From the NCBI GenBank assembly GCA_033060915.1, contig CM065384.1, forward strand, positions 32,850,501 to 32,914,500: DNA of 64,000 bases. The letters are read 5' to 3'. The position numbers and the translations under genes were made by a program. Positions 1 to 10,534 of this stretch are shown here, one piece after another; within the stretch, counting starts at the first letter, position 1, and each line of letters starts with the position of its first letter. The stretch is from Euryodendron excelsum (Eukaryota; Streptophyta; Magnoliopsida; Ericales; Pentaphylacaceae). The notes under the pieces were generated by a model that had not been told where the DNA came from, did no database searches, and saw nothing but the letters and a program-made list of their open reading frames with translations.

Positions 1-131
1 GCTTAACGACTAACTAACGGACTGGGGTAAATGCAACTACAGCTCAAACCTCAGGGAGGGGGATGACTTTTTCAAAACCTCGGGGAGGGGATGTATTAGT
101 CAAAAACTTCAAGAGAAGTAGATGTAATTTG
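1..131. mobile_element. Terminal part of a transposon cut by the window edge (tentative)
   Basis: The stretch has two imperfect copies of an 'aacctc-ggggaggg-gatg' phrase (near 48-66 and 78-92) and ends in a 'gatgtaatttgcc' phrase. On the minus strand it reads like the ends of many plant Mutator-like elements: an 'aaattacat' start followed by phrases rich in 'tccc' and 'gaggttt'. The clear MULE end at 47136 has the same style. No target-site duplication can be tested because the other end is outside the window. This is a resemblance only. Confidence 0.28.
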
Positions 132-151
132 CCCTTTTCTATTTTTTGCAG

Positions 152-208
152 GATTTGATTATCCCTACTGTTGGAGTTGGAGAGAATGGGAAATATGGAG
201 TAAACTGA
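152..208 (+). CDS. Possible last coding exon of an unknown upstream gene
   Basis: A strong acceptor (pyrimidine tract then TTTTTTGCAG, ending at 151) is followed by an 18-codon open stretch, DLIIPTVGVGENGKYGVN, and a TGA at 206-208. The next 250 bases have no comparable coding stretch, so this would be a terminal exon whose preceding intron holds the transposon end at 1-131. The peptide is not recognised. A short reading frame behind an AG can arise by chance, so this is only a suggestion. Confidence 0.18.
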   Translation, partial: DLIIPTVGVGENGKYGVN

Positions 209-2689
209 AGAAATTTTGTTGGGATGAGTCAATAAATGTTTCTTGAACTCTTTTTAATCATGCAGATCTCATGCTGAAGGGTAGATGGTTATTCTTCAAA
301 AACTCTGGCATAATGCTGCACATATATGGTTGCCAAAGCAGACAATGGCATCCAAGGACAAAAGTGTGGAAAACACAAATCGGATCTTGAGCTTTTCTGA
401 TGTACAGATGAGAAAAAACAAAATTACTAGTGTTCTCACAAGTCTCTCTCAAGTCATCAAACATTGTGTAACATTTTCTATGGGATTGAAGGGAGCAATA
501 AGGCTTTAAAGCACTGGATGGAGTTGGATTACGATATTATGTATCTCTATTGAATGTTATTGTGCAATTAAACATTCTTATTACACCTGAAAACTTTCAA
601 ATTGATCAACTTCTATTATTGTGCAACAAAACATGCTCTCCTTTCTCCATGGTCTACAATGCACAATTTACACGACAATGTTTTGATAACGCTGATTAAG
701 AATTCAATACATGAACTCAGTTTTTGTTATCTGAATTCATTGGCATATGCCGAACAGCTGAAGGCTGATTAGAGCGATCTGGTGGACCATTCTTCAAAAG
801 AGGGTCAGGATTCCACTTTGGAGAATATGTCAAAAGTTTGATGCAAGTACACTTCCCTCCATGATCTATTTCATTGGATGATTCCCATCATTGGAGAGGC
901 AACAATTCAATTCCACACCTAATTGGACAAACATCACCTAAAAGTTAAAAAGAGACCCAAAAAAAATAAAAATAAAAAAACAGAAAAAGAATCAGGAAAA
1001 AAAAAAAGCAAAAAGAAAAAAGAAATAGGAGCCTGAAATAAAAAGAAGCTTCTGAACTCCTACAAAGCAATGCCTCCATTCTAGCTATATTGGCCTCTTT
1101 AGCTGCACAAATCCTGTTTTACAATAAAAAAAAATTAGTAAATATGACAACTACGGAATCTCACTGCATAACTTCTGAAACTAGAATGTATTAACCACTT
1201 CCACACATATAAAACAGCCTAAACTTACAGAGATGGTGATCATATTACATTACGCCACCAGTAGTTAGGATATAGAATTGAACATGGAACATGAAAGTAA
1301 GAATCACCTGTTCATCTTTCTTCTGTCTGTTCCACAAAAATGTGTACGGTTCATCATCAGAATTGCAATATTAATGTACAACAATTTCTTACGGGATTCT
1401 CATTTCCCATGTGCTTTGCCATCAAACTGCAGAAAAACTATTCTCCAAATAGCTTGCGTGCTTTCTTCAATGTGTAATCTCATTGTTTCACGCTTTCAAT
1501 TGTGTACCCAGAAACAGTAAAATAGGCCATCATAACATTTGAACTAATCCTCTCGCTGTCCAAACGAAGTATCTATACCCTCAGGTATCCCTCCACCTTC
1601 TCTTCGGTCCCATCGGGAATATTGCCCTGAAAAATGAAATTGGAGTAATATAGCAATGAAAACCTAACGAGGCAAATCCAAAGCGACATTAACTTAAACC
1701 TTTGATATATGGGTACTTCTATTACAGCAATGCATGTATGAGGTCCAATACAGTGGTGTCTAGCAAGAAATTAGGAGCATTTGTAGCTGAATAACAAGAA
1801 ACTATGACAATTAAATACGCCGAATTGAGGTATTGTCAGTAGGATATGCTAGCAAATCTTCTTTCTCCTGAACAAGGCACGTGCATATTAATCAAGTAAA
1901 TAGAGATGCTCCACAAGTGATGTTGTGAAAAGTCACTGTAACCCATTATACTAATCAGGTTGCCCTCTCTCTCTCTCTCTCGGCAAATTTATGTAATTTC
2001 TTGATCCAAAACCAAAGTTAAAATAGGTCTAAAAGTTCAACTTTAACTTGAGATTCAGTGAAAAGGAATAAATTAATGTGGAAATTGAAGGAAATTCATA
2101 AAAAATTAAAATTAAATTGATTTTGAAGATCATAAGATCTCCAGAATTGAAACCTTGACCAAAAGCAAACAGAGACTTAAAACTTTGATTTCATGTTGGT
2201 ATTCTGTTGCCAAAACAATACAAGGAAGTCTAAGCTCATGAACCAGGTGAGGTAGTAAATGGGTAACAGAAAGTCCACCTGCATTGCTCTGAATGAATTG
2301 AATAAGCCTGGAGGTTTAGCTTTGCAACGTAAATGTGGTCGAATGACAATACATATTAGTATGACAACCAGCAACAGCAGCCATTCTGTCGGGTGAGTTC
2401 TCTCTTTCAGCTTCACCTCGCCCTGAAACAGCCAAAGAGAGGATATGTCCTTGGTGGAGAATGATATCAATATGATATTAAAGTGCATAAAAAAGTTAAA
2501 TTTTTTTTTAAATATGCTCCAAGACTACCTTCTATTCTGCAGTGATGTCTGATCAGATGCTCTGACAGGTGTCTCATCAGATGCCACTAGAGCTCAATGT
2601 CCAACAGCTTTGAACTTGGTTCACCTTAACATTTCAGGTTTGATGCACTTATTGTGAACATTCTCTCCTTGCAGGTGAAAAGTCCTATT
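209..2689. other. Intergenic, no recognised gene
   Basis: The region holds an A-rich stretch (about 955-1060), a short CT run near 1963-1982, and otherwise unremarkable AT-rich DNA with scattered short reading frames. The right end (about 2450-2689) is presumably the 3' untranslated region of the PPR gene, which is transcribed leftward. One minus-strand frame with a plausible acceptor (2177-2422) was considered as an exon and not accepted. Confidence 0.5.
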
Positions 2690-5014
2690 CTAATTATCAA
2701 CATGAGAAGACCTCTTTCTAGAATCAGAAGAAAAGCTTCTCGGAAGCTTTTTGTTTAGTAACTTCTTGTTTCTAATGCCGTCATATAAAAGTTCATATGC
2801 ATAGTAAGTTATATGACTCTTCTTCAATAAGTCTTCCACAACAATCTTGGGTGCTGCTACCTGCTTTTTATCAGCCTCAAAAATTGTGTTCACAATATCT
2901 GGGACAATATGCTTGCGCACCATAAGGTGTACTATACCAACTGCCTCATGTACTCTATGCTTCACACACAGGCAATTTATTACATGTCCAAAGGTTGTTA
3001 GTGATGGAATGAACCCCTTCTCAATCTTGTCAAGAAGAAAATTGTACCCAGAATCAACATTATCTGTTCTGCAGAATCCATCAACCATTAGACTGTAAGT
3101 GTAATTATCTGGGGTGCAGCCATTGTCAATAATCTCATGAAATAGCTTTTGTGCCATATCCATACGTAGCTTCTCAGAAAATGCATGTATCATAATATTG
3201 TATGTTGCTGTTGTATGTGAAAACTTATACTGTTGTTCCATTCTTCTAAACAACTGGTAGGCTCCATCCACATCCCCATTCTCACAAAACCCATTGATCA
3301 GTGTTCCAAAACTAACAACATCAGGAGTGAGACCCTTGTTTTCCATTTCCTCAATCAAGCTCACAGCTTCTACTAATTTCCGATCTTTGTACAGGCTTTC
3401 TATGAGTATATTATACGTGATAACATTAGGAATGCACCCCTTCTCCATCATTGCTGTGAAAGTTTCCATAACATCAACAGATTTTGCAGTTTTGCAGAGG
3501 CCATTCAACACTGTGTTATATGTAATCACATCAGGAATAACACCATGGTCCCACATGCTATCAATTATGTCAATTGCATTGTCCATCTTCAACTGTTTAC
3601 AGTAACCATCAATCAGTGTGTTGAAGGTAAAAATGTCAGGAAGGAACCCTTTGGCCATAGCATCACTCATGAGATTATGGGCATCAGATACACAACCCAT
3701 TTTGCACAACCCATTTATAACTAAATTATAAGTCCATATGTCAGGGTTGCAACCATTTTCTGGCATCTCATTCATCAGCTGCAAGGCTTGTAAAATTAGT
3801 CCCTGCTTGGACAACCCTTTAACTAATGTGTTGTAGATAATACTAGTAGGCCTTAGTCCTTTCTTCAATGCCTCATTAAACACACTCACTGCGCTGTCTA
3901 TGTCACCATCTTGGCATAACCCATTAATTAGGGAGCAGTATGTAAATTCATCAGGCACAAACCCCTTGAAAACTGCCTCATTAAGGATCTTGTCTGCATT
4001 TTGTACCATACCCACTTTGCAATATCCATCAATAATGGTATTGTAAGTGAAAGCATCAGGCTCGAAACCATTATTCACCATTTTTTGCAAATAGCTCTCT
4101 GCTTCGGCAACTTTAAAGTCCTTGGTCAAACCACATATAAGTGTGTTATATGTGACAACATCAGGACTTAAACCTTCCCTCGTCACACTATCCACCATGC
4201 AGGCAGCCTCCTTGAGCAGACCTTTCCTGCAAAGGCCTTGAATGAAAATATTGAAAGTAAACAAATTTGGAGACACTCCCCTTTTCAGAACTTTGTTTAG
4301 AAGTCTTTCACTTTCTTGGACATCCCCCTTCTTACAAAGTGTGTGTATAAGTTTATTAAATGTGGTAATATTGGGACAAATTTCAACCCTAAGCATTTCA
4401 TCAAACAATTCATATGCTTCATATTGGAAATTCTCTTCATACAATCCCCCCACTACTGTGCAGTATGCAACCGCATTGAGTTCACACCCATGGGAAGGCA
4501 TGTTCTTGAGGAGTCTTAAAGCAGCATGTGGCCTACTCGTCCTGCAAAAGGATTTCATCCTAATTGTGAATGTGTACACATCAGAAACAATCCCGTTATC
4601 TTTCATTCTCATATACACTTTGTGTGCTTGATTAAAATACCCATATTCAACCAAGATATTCATGATTGCATTATATGATTGAACAGACAGCTCGCAATTG
4701 AAAAAATCCATTCTCTCAAACACATCAACTGCTTCTTGAACCTTCCCTTTTCTACCATAATTTCTCATTGCTCCAATATACACTCCTTCCAACAAATTAT
4801 TGTCTATATTCATTCTCATTTCTGCAAGGACATTTTCCATTGCCTCAAACTGCCCATGAAAACCCAGCTTGTCAATCATGCATCTATATGTTAACAAATT
4901 GTGCCTGAACCCTTCTTCTTTTTTCACTGAATTGAACATTTCTAGTGCCCTCAGTGGGTCTTTCTGATATTTTACTACCGCGGCTAAATGTTTAGGAAGT
5001 AAAGCCGGATTCAT
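2690..5014 (-). CDS. P-class pentatricopeptide repeat protein, At1g74580-like
   Basis: An uninterrupted 774-codon frame. Nearly the whole length is made of degenerate 35-residue helical-hairpin repeats, roughly 18-20 of them, with the classic 'TYNTLI-GLCK-G' and 'A--L--EM---G--PD' phrasing (for example FTYNTIIDGYCKVG and ITYNTVLNGLCKTA). There is no E, DYW or SMR domain after the last repeat, so it is P class. The start MNPALLPKHLAAVVKYQKDP and the C-terminal KKSHITYYAYELLYDG block match my memory of Arabidopsis At1g74580 (about 760 residues), and the length fits. P-class PPR proteins bind organellar RNA in a sequence-specific way and guide its processing, stability or translation; the RNA target and organelle cannot be read from the sequence. 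The first ATG lies just after an acceptor (AG at 5022-5023), implying an intron in the 5' leader. The coding part has no intron, as is usual in the family. It faces the TRIP4-like gene head to head. Confidence 0.95.
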   Translation of the reverse strand: MNPALLPKHLAAVVKYQKDPLRALEMFNSVKKEEGFRHNLLTYRCMIDKLGFHGQFEAMENVLAEMRMNIDNNLLEGVYIGAMRNYGRKGKVQEAVDVFERMDFFNCELSVQSYNAIMNILVEYGYFNQAHKVYMRMKDNGIVSDVYTFTIRMKSFCRTSRPHAALRLLKNMPSHGCELNAVAYCTVVGGLYEENFQYEAYELFDEMLRVEICPNITTFNKLIHTLCKKGDVQESERLLNKVLKRGVSPNLFTFNIFIQGLCRKGLLKEAACMVDSVTREGLSPDVVTYNTLICGLTKDFKVAEAESYLQKMVNNGFEPDAFTYNTIIDGYCKVGMVQNADKILNEAVFKGFVPDEFTYCSLINGLCQDGDIDSAVSVFNEALKKGLRPTSIIYNTLVKGLSKQGLILQALQLMNEMPENGCNPDIWTYNLVINGLCKMGCVSDAHNLMSDAMAKGFLPDIFTFNTLIDGYCKQLKMDNAIDIIDSMWDHGVIPDVITYNTVLNGLCKTAKSVDVMETFTAMMEKGCIPNVITYNILIESLYKDRKLVEAVSLIEEMENKGLTPDVVSFGTLINGFCENGDVDGAYQLFRRMEQQYKFSHTTATYNIMIHAFSEKLRMDMAQKLFHEIIDNGCTPDNYTYSLMVDGFCRTDNVDSGYNFLLDKIEKGFIPSLTTFGHVINCLCVKHRVHEAVGIVHLMVRKHIVPDIVNTIFEADKKQVAAPKIVVEDLLKKSHITYYAYELLYDGIRNKKLLNKKLPRSFSSDSRKRSSHVDN

Positions 5015-5604
5015 CCCAAAACTGTAATTTAATCATCAATACTTCTAAAACCCACCAAACCCAGAAGAACTAACAGATGTTTTAACCTTCTTTTCACTGC
5101 TTCTTTTACAAACAAACACAAATGCTAGAGCCAGAAAAGAGAACCCAGATGACAAAATATCATTCAAATAAAGCTTATATAATGTCAATTCAACAGTGTG
5201 CTTTGCATGAGCAAAAGAAAACGCCCAAATGATAAACCCTCTTCAGAAAACATCAAACCTATTAAGGAATATATATTGTGAGAGCATAGGTATGAACTGA
5301 CTTGCCTGAAAGTTTGTGCCTTCGCCGTAGATTGAGGGATGTGGAAGTTGCAGCGGTCTGGGACCTTCGGTTGGGTTTGGAGTTCGACTAGGATTTTGAT
5401 TGGAGGGATTGCAGAGAATTTGATTCGGCTGTGATCATCAAATCAAACTATGGAGATGTGGGGCCCAATATTGAGCGGTGGCGATCCTTTCTTATCACAG
5501 CCGTATGTTTAACTCGTGGAGTGCGTTTTATATTATAACCGTAATAGACTGATATTAGACCGGACCCTTTTGGTATTCGACCGAGATCCACAGAGAGAGA
5601 GAGA
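5015..5604. promoter_or_regulatory. Shared head-to-head promoter region of the PPR and TRIP4-like genes
   Basis: The two start codons point away from each other and lie 590 bp apart. The left part is the predicted 5' leader and intron of the PPR gene. The core promoters must therefore sit within about 5310-5600, where no TATA box is obvious. A GA run (5591-5603) precedes the TRIP4-like ATG. The compact arrangement suggests a bidirectional promoter; co-regulation is inferred. Confidence 0.5.
5022..5305 (-). other. 5' leader intron of the PPR gene with a GC donor (predicted)
   Basis: On the minus strand the ATG at 5014 is preceded by AAATTACAG, a good acceptor. Upstream the best donor is TTTCAG|GCAAGT (exon end 5306). 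This is the extended consensus of rare GC-AG introns, in which the rest of the donor matches U1 snRNA closely. The intron would be 284 bp. There is no transcript evidence here. Confidence 0.4.
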
Positions 5605-8600
5605 ATGGAGTCGCCGGGACAGTGGCTAGAGAAGGCTTTGCTTGATCTCTGTAAAAAGATAGAGACGGGTCTAGACTTGGATGGCGATCTCATATCAGGC
5701 CTTGTCTCCTACTGTGAGCTTGCTACACCCCTTGACGCCAAAGAATACCTCGACGTAATCTCTCCTCTCTCTCTGTACCTGTATATTCATTTATGTACAT
5801 TTAGGCGTGTATACAGTTCTCTGAATTTCCACCTTTCCTCGTTTGATGAGTGTGTTTATGTTGTTTGACTTAATTTATTGAATTTTTGAAGTTTCATGTT
5901 TCATTATTAGTGGGTATTTCTTGAACTGTTAATCATCTCTTCTTAAACCGTTTATAATTTGGGGTTCTAGTCTCTGAATGTTCACGAAGTGTATTCAGTT
6001 GGTTTGAATTGATGGTTATTGCAATTCGTGGAAGCCTAATTGCTAGGACAAACATGAGGTATTTTAATGCCAGAAGTTAATTATGCACCATTCGAACACC
6101 TAGGAACTTGGAGAAGCATAAGAATTATGAATTTGATATGTATGCTTGTGTGTTCATATCTAGTCCTATATATACATATACTCTCTGTCTTGGTGGGGAA
6201 GTTGGGCTAAAATATGATGAAAATCAACTGCATTAAAAGATAGTGCTACTAGTATTTTGGCTCTTGTTTACTGGATAAAACTTTGCAAGTTACAAGACCA
6301 TTCTCCTCAGTTCACACTATAGAAAGATTGTTAATTGCCTCATTTTCCGCTGGTCTGTATTACTAAACTAAATATAGCTAAAATAAGGGTCACCATTGTG
6401 GTTTTACCTTTTAGACGAGCTGTAGTGTATTTGGGCTTTTTCAGGCAAGATGTAGTATATGGTCTTTTTTTTTTGTTTTGGTCTTTATTTTCCTCAATTG
6501 ATATCTGCATAATGAGAATTGTCAACCCTAAAACTTTACAGCAACAATTTTTTAACCTTGTTGTGGAAGGTTGATGTTTAATACGTGACCTATTAGACAT
6601 CATCAAAAGTTGCACCGTCTATATTGCATACATTTCATTCTCTGCTTGAGGAAAATCATAACATGGTTTAGAGTTCCTCCAGACAAATCAGAATCAGTCA
6701 ACAATGTTCTAAAATGTACTGTGTTCACATTGCCAATTCATTATCAAAAGACTGCTGAACACCAGGACATGGCAGTGAGTAAAAACTGTGTCCAAATTGG
6801 ATCTTTTGTCCAATAAAAAAAGACATAGTAAATGGTAATTTCATACAGCTAGTATTCACTTGGTGTTGAGAAGTCCAAATTGAGTTCAAATATAGCAAGT
6901 CCTGATGCTGAAATCGAAATCCAATCTTAAGGAGCCGTATTTTTTAAAATTTGACCTTAAGTTCTATGCTGGCAACATTCACTCAAGGAATCCATTTTCC
7001 ATTCAGTATATTTACCTAGTTGCCTTACAGGAACTACCTAAAGATGATTGATACTTAATTAGAATAGCTTGAAACTAAACTTAAGAACAGAATGTTGGAA
7101 CTGAACTTGTTTAACTAGTTGCCTTATAAGCTTTCATTTCAGTCTAATGTATTAATGATTGTTGATTTAGTAGTTGAAATTATTGCATGGAAATTCAAGA
7201 AACTTGAATGTACAGTTCCATAGGTGAACTAAGGGACTAAATTGGCTATTGGGTTCACTTGTTACTGTGATACCAAGTAAGAAGGGGAAAACTATCCTAG
7301 CTGAAATAAAAATCATGAAATCTACATCTCCGTGCTTTGACAATTTGATTAGGTAGAACAAAGTTGAGGATTTTTCAGATAGTAGTTTCAGCACAAGTGA
7401 AACCATTAAGAGGTTCACATTCATGCATAATGCTTTTTCTTTTCTTTTTTTTTTTTTTTGTTTAAGTTGTGAAATATCTATCTAACATACAACAAATTCA
7501 TGGGCTCTGCATGCTTTTCAAATAATCCAACCTCAAGTTTAACATGAAGTAGAATTGTCTATACTGTACAAAACTGATAAAGCCTGTTTGTCAATTATTT
7601 TAAATGGATCATGTTTTCACAGTTTTGGTGTACCTTATGCTAGGCATTTGGTTAAAAAGTTCAATTTGATGCCACCATGTCTTTTTCCCCCTTCTTCTCT
7701 ACCTCAATCCATCTCCTGTTTGGCTACATGTTCTTGGTCTTCTTGCAACACCCTGAATTTGCCATTCATTTATTTCCTACTAATGCAGCTGTGGCCTTCC
7801 TTGCACGTCGTCAGACAATATTTGACCAACTTACTTTGTTCCTCAATGTGTGCATTAAAACATGGAAGGGAACGTATGGCAAAGGACCTCCCTAGTTATA
7901 TTCTGGCTTTCCATATTCCACAAGTACAATAGTCAGTGTTGCATTGATCAAGTTTGTGGTTATACAGATAACAACCCCAAAGATTATTTTTGCTGTTTTC
8001 CTATGCATTCTGTATCTGCAGATTGTGTTTCTTAACTTTGCACACGGCATTAATTGGAAGTTTTTTACTTTATCTGCAGAATATCATTGGCCAGGAAGCA
8101 GGCAAAAATGTCATTGAGGAATATTTGAAACGGAGAGGTCATTCTGATATAGGCAACAGCTCTGCAGATGCTCCAACTTCCAAACTGCATGCATATGTCA
8201 AACCACCTTCAAATGAGGGTTTGATCAGTGGAGCCAAAAAGCCATCAAGGGCACCAAAAGAGGTTTCAGTTTCCAGGAATCAGGAAAATCGTGTGCCAGC
8301 AGAGACAACGGAAGCAAGGAACACGCATAGAGGAAACCAAAGTAGTTCTAGAAAGAAAAAAGCTGGTAAAGTTGTTTCACTCGCAGAGGCTGCAAAAGGT
8401 TCAATTGTATTCCAGCAGGGGAAACCGTGTTCATGCCAAGCCCGTAGGCACAGACTGATCGGTAATTGTTTATCTTGTGGGAAGATAGTCTGTGAACAGG
8501 AAGGGGAGGGACCTTGCCAATTCTGTGGTGCCCTTGTGTTGAAGGAAGGAAGCACATATGCTGGTCTGGATGAAGGTGCAGTTCTCCTAACAGATGCTGA

Positions 8601-10534
8601 GGCTGCAGCTGAAGCTTATGCAAAGAGGCTTGTTGAATATGACCGGAACTCTGCAGCACGTACAACAGTCATAGATGACCAAAGTGACTACTATGACATT
8701 GAGGGCAACAGCTGGCTGTCAATGGAGGTATCTAATTCGTGGCAGTTTGTAGTATCACTAGTGCATAGTTGATATGAGGTTTGATGCAGTACTTTTTTGT
8801 AATTTTTCTTCTTCTTCCTCTCAGGAAAAGGAACTTCTAAGGAAGAAAAAAGAGGAGATCGAAGAGGCTGAGCAGGCCAGACGAAGTAAAGTAATTATGA
8901 CCTTCGACTTGGTTGGCCGCAAGGTGGTATTTCTTTACCAAATTGGTTTTCCTTTGTGTGGTTGTGAGCAATGGTGGAGCTAGGATTCTGGATGGGTTTT
9001 TTTTTTTTTTTTTTTTTTCTTTTGTGGGTTGTTTAGGGGGCGGGAGAGAGAATCAAGGTTGGGAGGCCTAACAAATTTCAATTCATATTGATGAAAAATT
9101 AACCCCATAAGTCATGTAAGCATATATGTATTAAGATAAATATATCTACACATATATATGGACAAACTAGGATAGTTCATGTCAGTTTGTATCTCTTTCT
9201 TTGTAGTTTCCATTAAGGAGAACATTGACCTTCTCACAGTGAAACAAATGGTAGCAAAATCAACAGCAATAAAAAGTTTGGCAAATAAATAATTTGAATT
9301 ATTCACTGAAAAAAGGATAACAATTAAATCAACAAGTAACTCCAGAAAAATTTATGAATGTACATGTAGGATACTTTGGCGGGACTTTCCAAATCAAGTT
9401 TTGTGTTTTTTGGTCTTCAATATTTTTTTCTATTCTCATTTGATCCAAAAAAAAAAGTTTCTTCATAAGCTTTTATATATTCACATTTAATGGGTTTCTT
9501 TTTACGTGTTTTCAACGAATACAAGCTTGTTTACTTGAGAGCAAGAGTTTATGTTTAGTTGAACTATTCAAGATGAGTGAGGAATGATTTTCATAATAAA
9601 TGTGAAGTTGCAAATAAAGTAGGGACCTAGTTCAAGATGAGGAAAGGAGTTAGGATTCTTTTGGGATTACCATCCTAGATTTCTTACCTTTAAGTGCTTA
9701 TCTAGAGCTATCTTTATAACCACCAAAATTTTTGAAAAATTCAGGGGGGCAATTGCCCTCCTTTGGATTCGGGACCCACTCTTTCTCTGCTAGTGATTGG
9801 GAGTTCATTCATTCTTGTGTAAACGTATTTATTTATTTTACACTGCAACTTCAAGTTGATTAAGGTACTAAGTCTGACTTTATAGTTTTCATAGTTACTA
9901 TATTCTTAAATTATCCATCCAGTTTTCTCCTCCCTGTTCCAACCTTTAGTTTTCCCATCACCATACTGGATTATGAAATTGTGTTACATCTTACAACCTG
10001 GCATTTATTGTCATGACATGTTTTAATTATAATTATAATTATTATTCTGTTTTTGTTTCACCAGAATACTTGGGAACCTAATCATTGTTTACTGCACTAG
10101 TGCGTTAGATGTTTGCCTTTTATACGTCTTTGTTGCCATAGATGCTGATAAGCCTCTCCGTATGTCTTGACGGTAGCACTTTCTTTAATATGCTGTGTGC
10201 CCCCTGAACATATTTTACATCTTGAATTAGCTGAAGTAGTATTTTCCCTTGTTTGCAGGTGCTTATGAATGAAGATGAAGTTTCGGAATTAGAATTGGAC
10301 AACAGTATACTACGGCCACCTGATGAGAGAGAAGCAAACCGGATTAAACCAAACCCGACTCTTAAAGTACAACCAATCTTCATTGACCCGGGCCCTGGCA
10401 GGAGGCCCATCAAGGGGAATAATTTGAAAAAGGGCCCATCAAATGGCTTGTGCTTGGAGATAAGTGGGAGGGTGCAGCACGATAAGAATGATCTTAAAAA
10501 ATTTGTAATGGACGACCAGCTGGTAACTTCTTAA
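5605..10534 (+). CDS. TRIP4: TRIP4/ASC-1 zinc-finger protein (activating signal cointegrator 1 homologue)
   Basis: Four coding exons join in frame: 5605-5754, 8080-8727, 8825-8923 and 10259-10534, giving 390 residues. All introns are GT-AG and phase 0. Residues about 167-205 form the C2HC5 zinc finger typical of TRIP4/ASC-1 (CSCQARRHRL, then NCLSCGKIVCEQEG, then PCQFCG). A charged coiled stretch (EKELLRKKKEEIEEAEQARR) and the conserved end (LCLEISGRVQHD) follow. In animals ASC-1 belongs to the ASCC complex, whose yeast counterpart is the ribosome quality-control trigger complex (Rqt4 is the homologue); the zinc finger there binds ubiquitin on stalled ribosomes. The human protein has a C-terminal ASCH domain; none is visible here. 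I believe that is normal for plant homologues. Intron 1 (2.3 kb) has no recognisable insert. The start is the first ATG and is followed by a plausible N-terminal domain. Confidence 0.9.
8924..10258 (+). other. Intron 3 of the TRIP4-like gene, with probable old transposon material
   Basis: A long T run (8998-9019) follows a 'tggtggagctaggattc' phrase. Near 9740-9795 the sequence has 'aggggggcaattgccctcc' and 'gggacccactc'. Such phrases bound a common, poorly classified plant repeat, and the intron of the PMT pseudogene has similar ones near 20640-20875. I could not find convincing terminal repeats or a target duplication, so only transposon-derived filler is claimed. Confidence 0.3.

Noticed and set aside
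2177..2422. Minus-strand frame after a good acceptor, with a hydrophobic segment (LLLLVVILICIVI)
   Set aside because: It lies downstream of the PPR stop, no upstream exon could be placed between it and the PPR gene, and the peptide is not recognised.
7555..7932. 125-codon plus-strand frame
   Set aside because: It lies inside intron 1 of the TRIP4-like gene, overlaps another frame of similar quality, and has the composition of pyrimidine-rich intron DNA.
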